Assembly: GCF_003254585.1 (NCBI RefSeq)
Contig: NZ_QJGZ01000030.1
Location: forward strand, 1 to 64,000
Reading direction: 5' to 3'
Source of the DNA: Flavobacterium sharifuzzamanii
Lineage (GTDB): Bacteria; Bacteroidota; Bacteroidia; Flavobacteriales; Flavobacteriaceae
DNA length: 64,000 nt
The translations under genes were made by a program, and so were the position numbers. The stretch's first letter is position 1, and each line of letters starts with the position of its first letter. The notes under the pieces were generated by a model that was not told the DNA's origin, did not search any database, and was given only the letters and a program-made list of their open reading frames with translations. This document shows, in pieces, positions 62,947-64,000 of this stretch.

Positions 62947-63099
62947 TAAAAAAAAAATGAGTTTTATAGTGTTGGTTAATAGTGGTTTAGTTTTTTTTAA
63001 GCCCTTATTGTTGTTCTTAATGTGGGATTCCGTAAGGTTTTGATTTTTGGTTTTATTAGGTTTGTCAAGAATAACAAAAACAAATTTAACCAAGTCAAA

Positions 63100-63879
63100 A
63101 TGAAAAAAATTTTATGCCTTTTCAGCGCTTTATCAATGGTGCTAATTTCTTCATGTTCTAGTGATGATTCATCAGAATCTACCAATGCTGTATTATTACC
63201 AAAAAAAATTACTGAAACAGAAGTTATTAATGGACAATCAGGGAGTTATACTTATACTTTAACGTATGACGGAAACAAATTGAAAGATCTTGCTGGTTCA
63301 GATGCATCTAGATCTGTATATACATACACAGGAGACCTTATCACTAAAGTTGAAAAGTATGCTTCTAGTGTTTTACAATCTACAGATGTATATGCTTATG
63401 AAGGCACAAAATTAGTTTCTAAAATTTCAACATGGGAAGCTAATAAAAGCATTCAAGAGAAATTAACTTTTGTATATAATGCAAACGGAACAGTTAATGT
63501 TAACCAATCTCAAATCATCAATAAACAAGAAATTAAGTACGATACCACTACACTTTATACTTTCGCGAACGGAAACATGGTATCTACTGAACTTTTCGAT
63601 GGTGCATTGGCAGAAAAAATAACAAGCACTTTTGATAACATGAAAAGTCCTTTTATCAACATTACAGGTATAAAGGCACTATTAGATTTAGATAGTGATT
63701 TTGACTTTTATTCTGCAAATAATACAGTAAAAAATGTTACTGTGACTTATGATTCTAAAGGTGCAGTTACTAAAACAGCAACTGTAGAAACTACTAATAA
63801 ATACAATAGCAGCAATTACGTTACAGAATTCTTTTCTGGAGACTCAAAAAATTCTTTCAAAATAGAAGTTGCATATTAA
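63100..63879 (+). CDS. Lipoprotein, paralogue of the product of 62065
   Basis: The ATG at 63100 gives a good signal peptide (M-K-K-I-L-C-L-F-S-A-L-S-M-V-L-I-S-S-C, lipobox Cys19) nearly identical in its first nine residues to the previous lipoprotein; the frame opens 78 bp earlier. The 259-residue product has the same YTYTGDLITKVEKY-type strand repeats and ends in V-E-V-A-Y-like residues. Role unknown. Confidence 0.85.
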   Translation: MKKILCLFSALSMVLISSCSSDDSSESTNAVLLPKKITETEVINGQSGSYTYTLTYDGNKLKDLAGSDASRSVYTYTGDLITKVEKYASSVLQSTDVYAYEGTKLVSKISTWEANKSIQEKLTFVYNANGTVNVNQSQIINKQEIKYDTTTLYTFANGNMVSTELFDGALAEKITSTFDNMKSPFINITGIKALLDLDSDFDFYSANNTVKNVTVTYDSKGAVTKTATVETTNKYNSSNYVTEFFSGDSKNSFKIEVAY

Positions 63880-63892
63880 TTTCTAATAATAA

Positions 63893-63932
63893 AAAAAATC
63901 CCCAATTGGCTAATGCTAGTTGGGGATTTTTT
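63893..63932. terminator. Bidirectional terminator
   Basis: AAAAATCCCCAA...TTGGGGATTTTT with A- and T-runs lies between convergent genes. Confidence 0.85.
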
Positions 63933-63945
63933 GTTTCATTAGTTT

Positions 63946-64000
63946 TTACATTTTCCCATTTTTAGAAGACCACTTCACAGCTCCATTGTAAATAAGTTGA
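63946..64000 (-). CDS. C-terminal end of a gene running off the window
   Basis: A minus-strand frame is open from the window edge to a stop at 63946-63948. Its last residues are Q-L-I-Y-N-G-A-V-K-W-S-S-K-N-G-K-M. It sits just behind a bidirectional terminator, where the end of a convergent gene is expected. Too short to identify. Confidence 0.4.
   Translation of the reverse strand, partial: QLIYNGAVKWSSKNGKM

Overview
The window reads as chromosomal DNA of a Flavobacterium-like member of the Bacteroidota. It is AT-rich. Promoters carry the Bacteroidota -7 box TAnnTTTG. Outer-membrane proteins include TonB-dependent receptors with carboxypeptidase-like N-terminal domains and a DcaP-type porin, and many genes belong to families typical of this phylum (DUF4269, DUF4494, DUF6428, DUF6734, Trx-type arsenate reductase, OMP_b-brl_3 receptor). 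Species assignment is inference.

Layout. (1) 1-5.5 kb: the 3' part of a giant secreted protein with MopE-like calcium/metal-binding repeats, an RHS core and a C-terminal JAB-like toxin domain, followed by a lipoprotein that is a candidate immunity protein. (2) About 5.6-14.0 kb: an integrative mobilizable element with a relaxase and MobC, an oriT-like region, an XRE regulator beside a repeated operator, a three-gene cassette (two NTase-like/HEPN-like proteins and a small helical protein) and a large serine recombinase. The recombinase reading frame ends inside an initiator tRNA gene. (3) 14-23.7 kb: mixed chromosomal genes (DUF4269, GT39 membrane glycosyltransferase, DUF4494, an aspartyl-protease-like protein, GH130, a winged-helix/TPR regulator). 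(4) 24.1-27.9 kb: a DcaP-like porin, an aspartase and a type II asparaginase, the two enzymes both with signal peptides. This would be an extracytoplasmic asparagine-to-fumarate module facing the regulator. (5) 28-33.3 kb: secreted proteins, a second copy of the small helical family, an ars cluster with a 41-residue membrane peptide and duplicated ArsR-type operators, and an exported Ppx/GppA-like protein. (6) 33.7-43.1 kb: a frameshifted AraC gene, an atypical SDR, a DUF6734 protein, a small GG-leader peptide locus with a CPBP protease, GNAT, ThuA-like, AraC/NmrA/DUF1772 genes and a lipoprotein. (7) 43.3-64 kb: a second initiator tRNA, era, der, two TonB-dependent receptors (one behind a Met/Cys-ending leader ORF and next to an Rrf2 regulator), the M23-MerR-LemA-TPM-TPM cluster, alaS, an ABC exporter and a small family of lipoproteins.

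The most attractive candidates for undescribed biology are the 36-codon leader ORF ending in Met/Cys/Trp before the TonB receptor, the two-cysteine GG-leader peptide with its CPBP partner, the HEPN-like pair with its small helical partner in the mobile element, and the exported aspartase/asparaginase pair. All functional assignments come from reading motifs and family resemblance; no database search was run.
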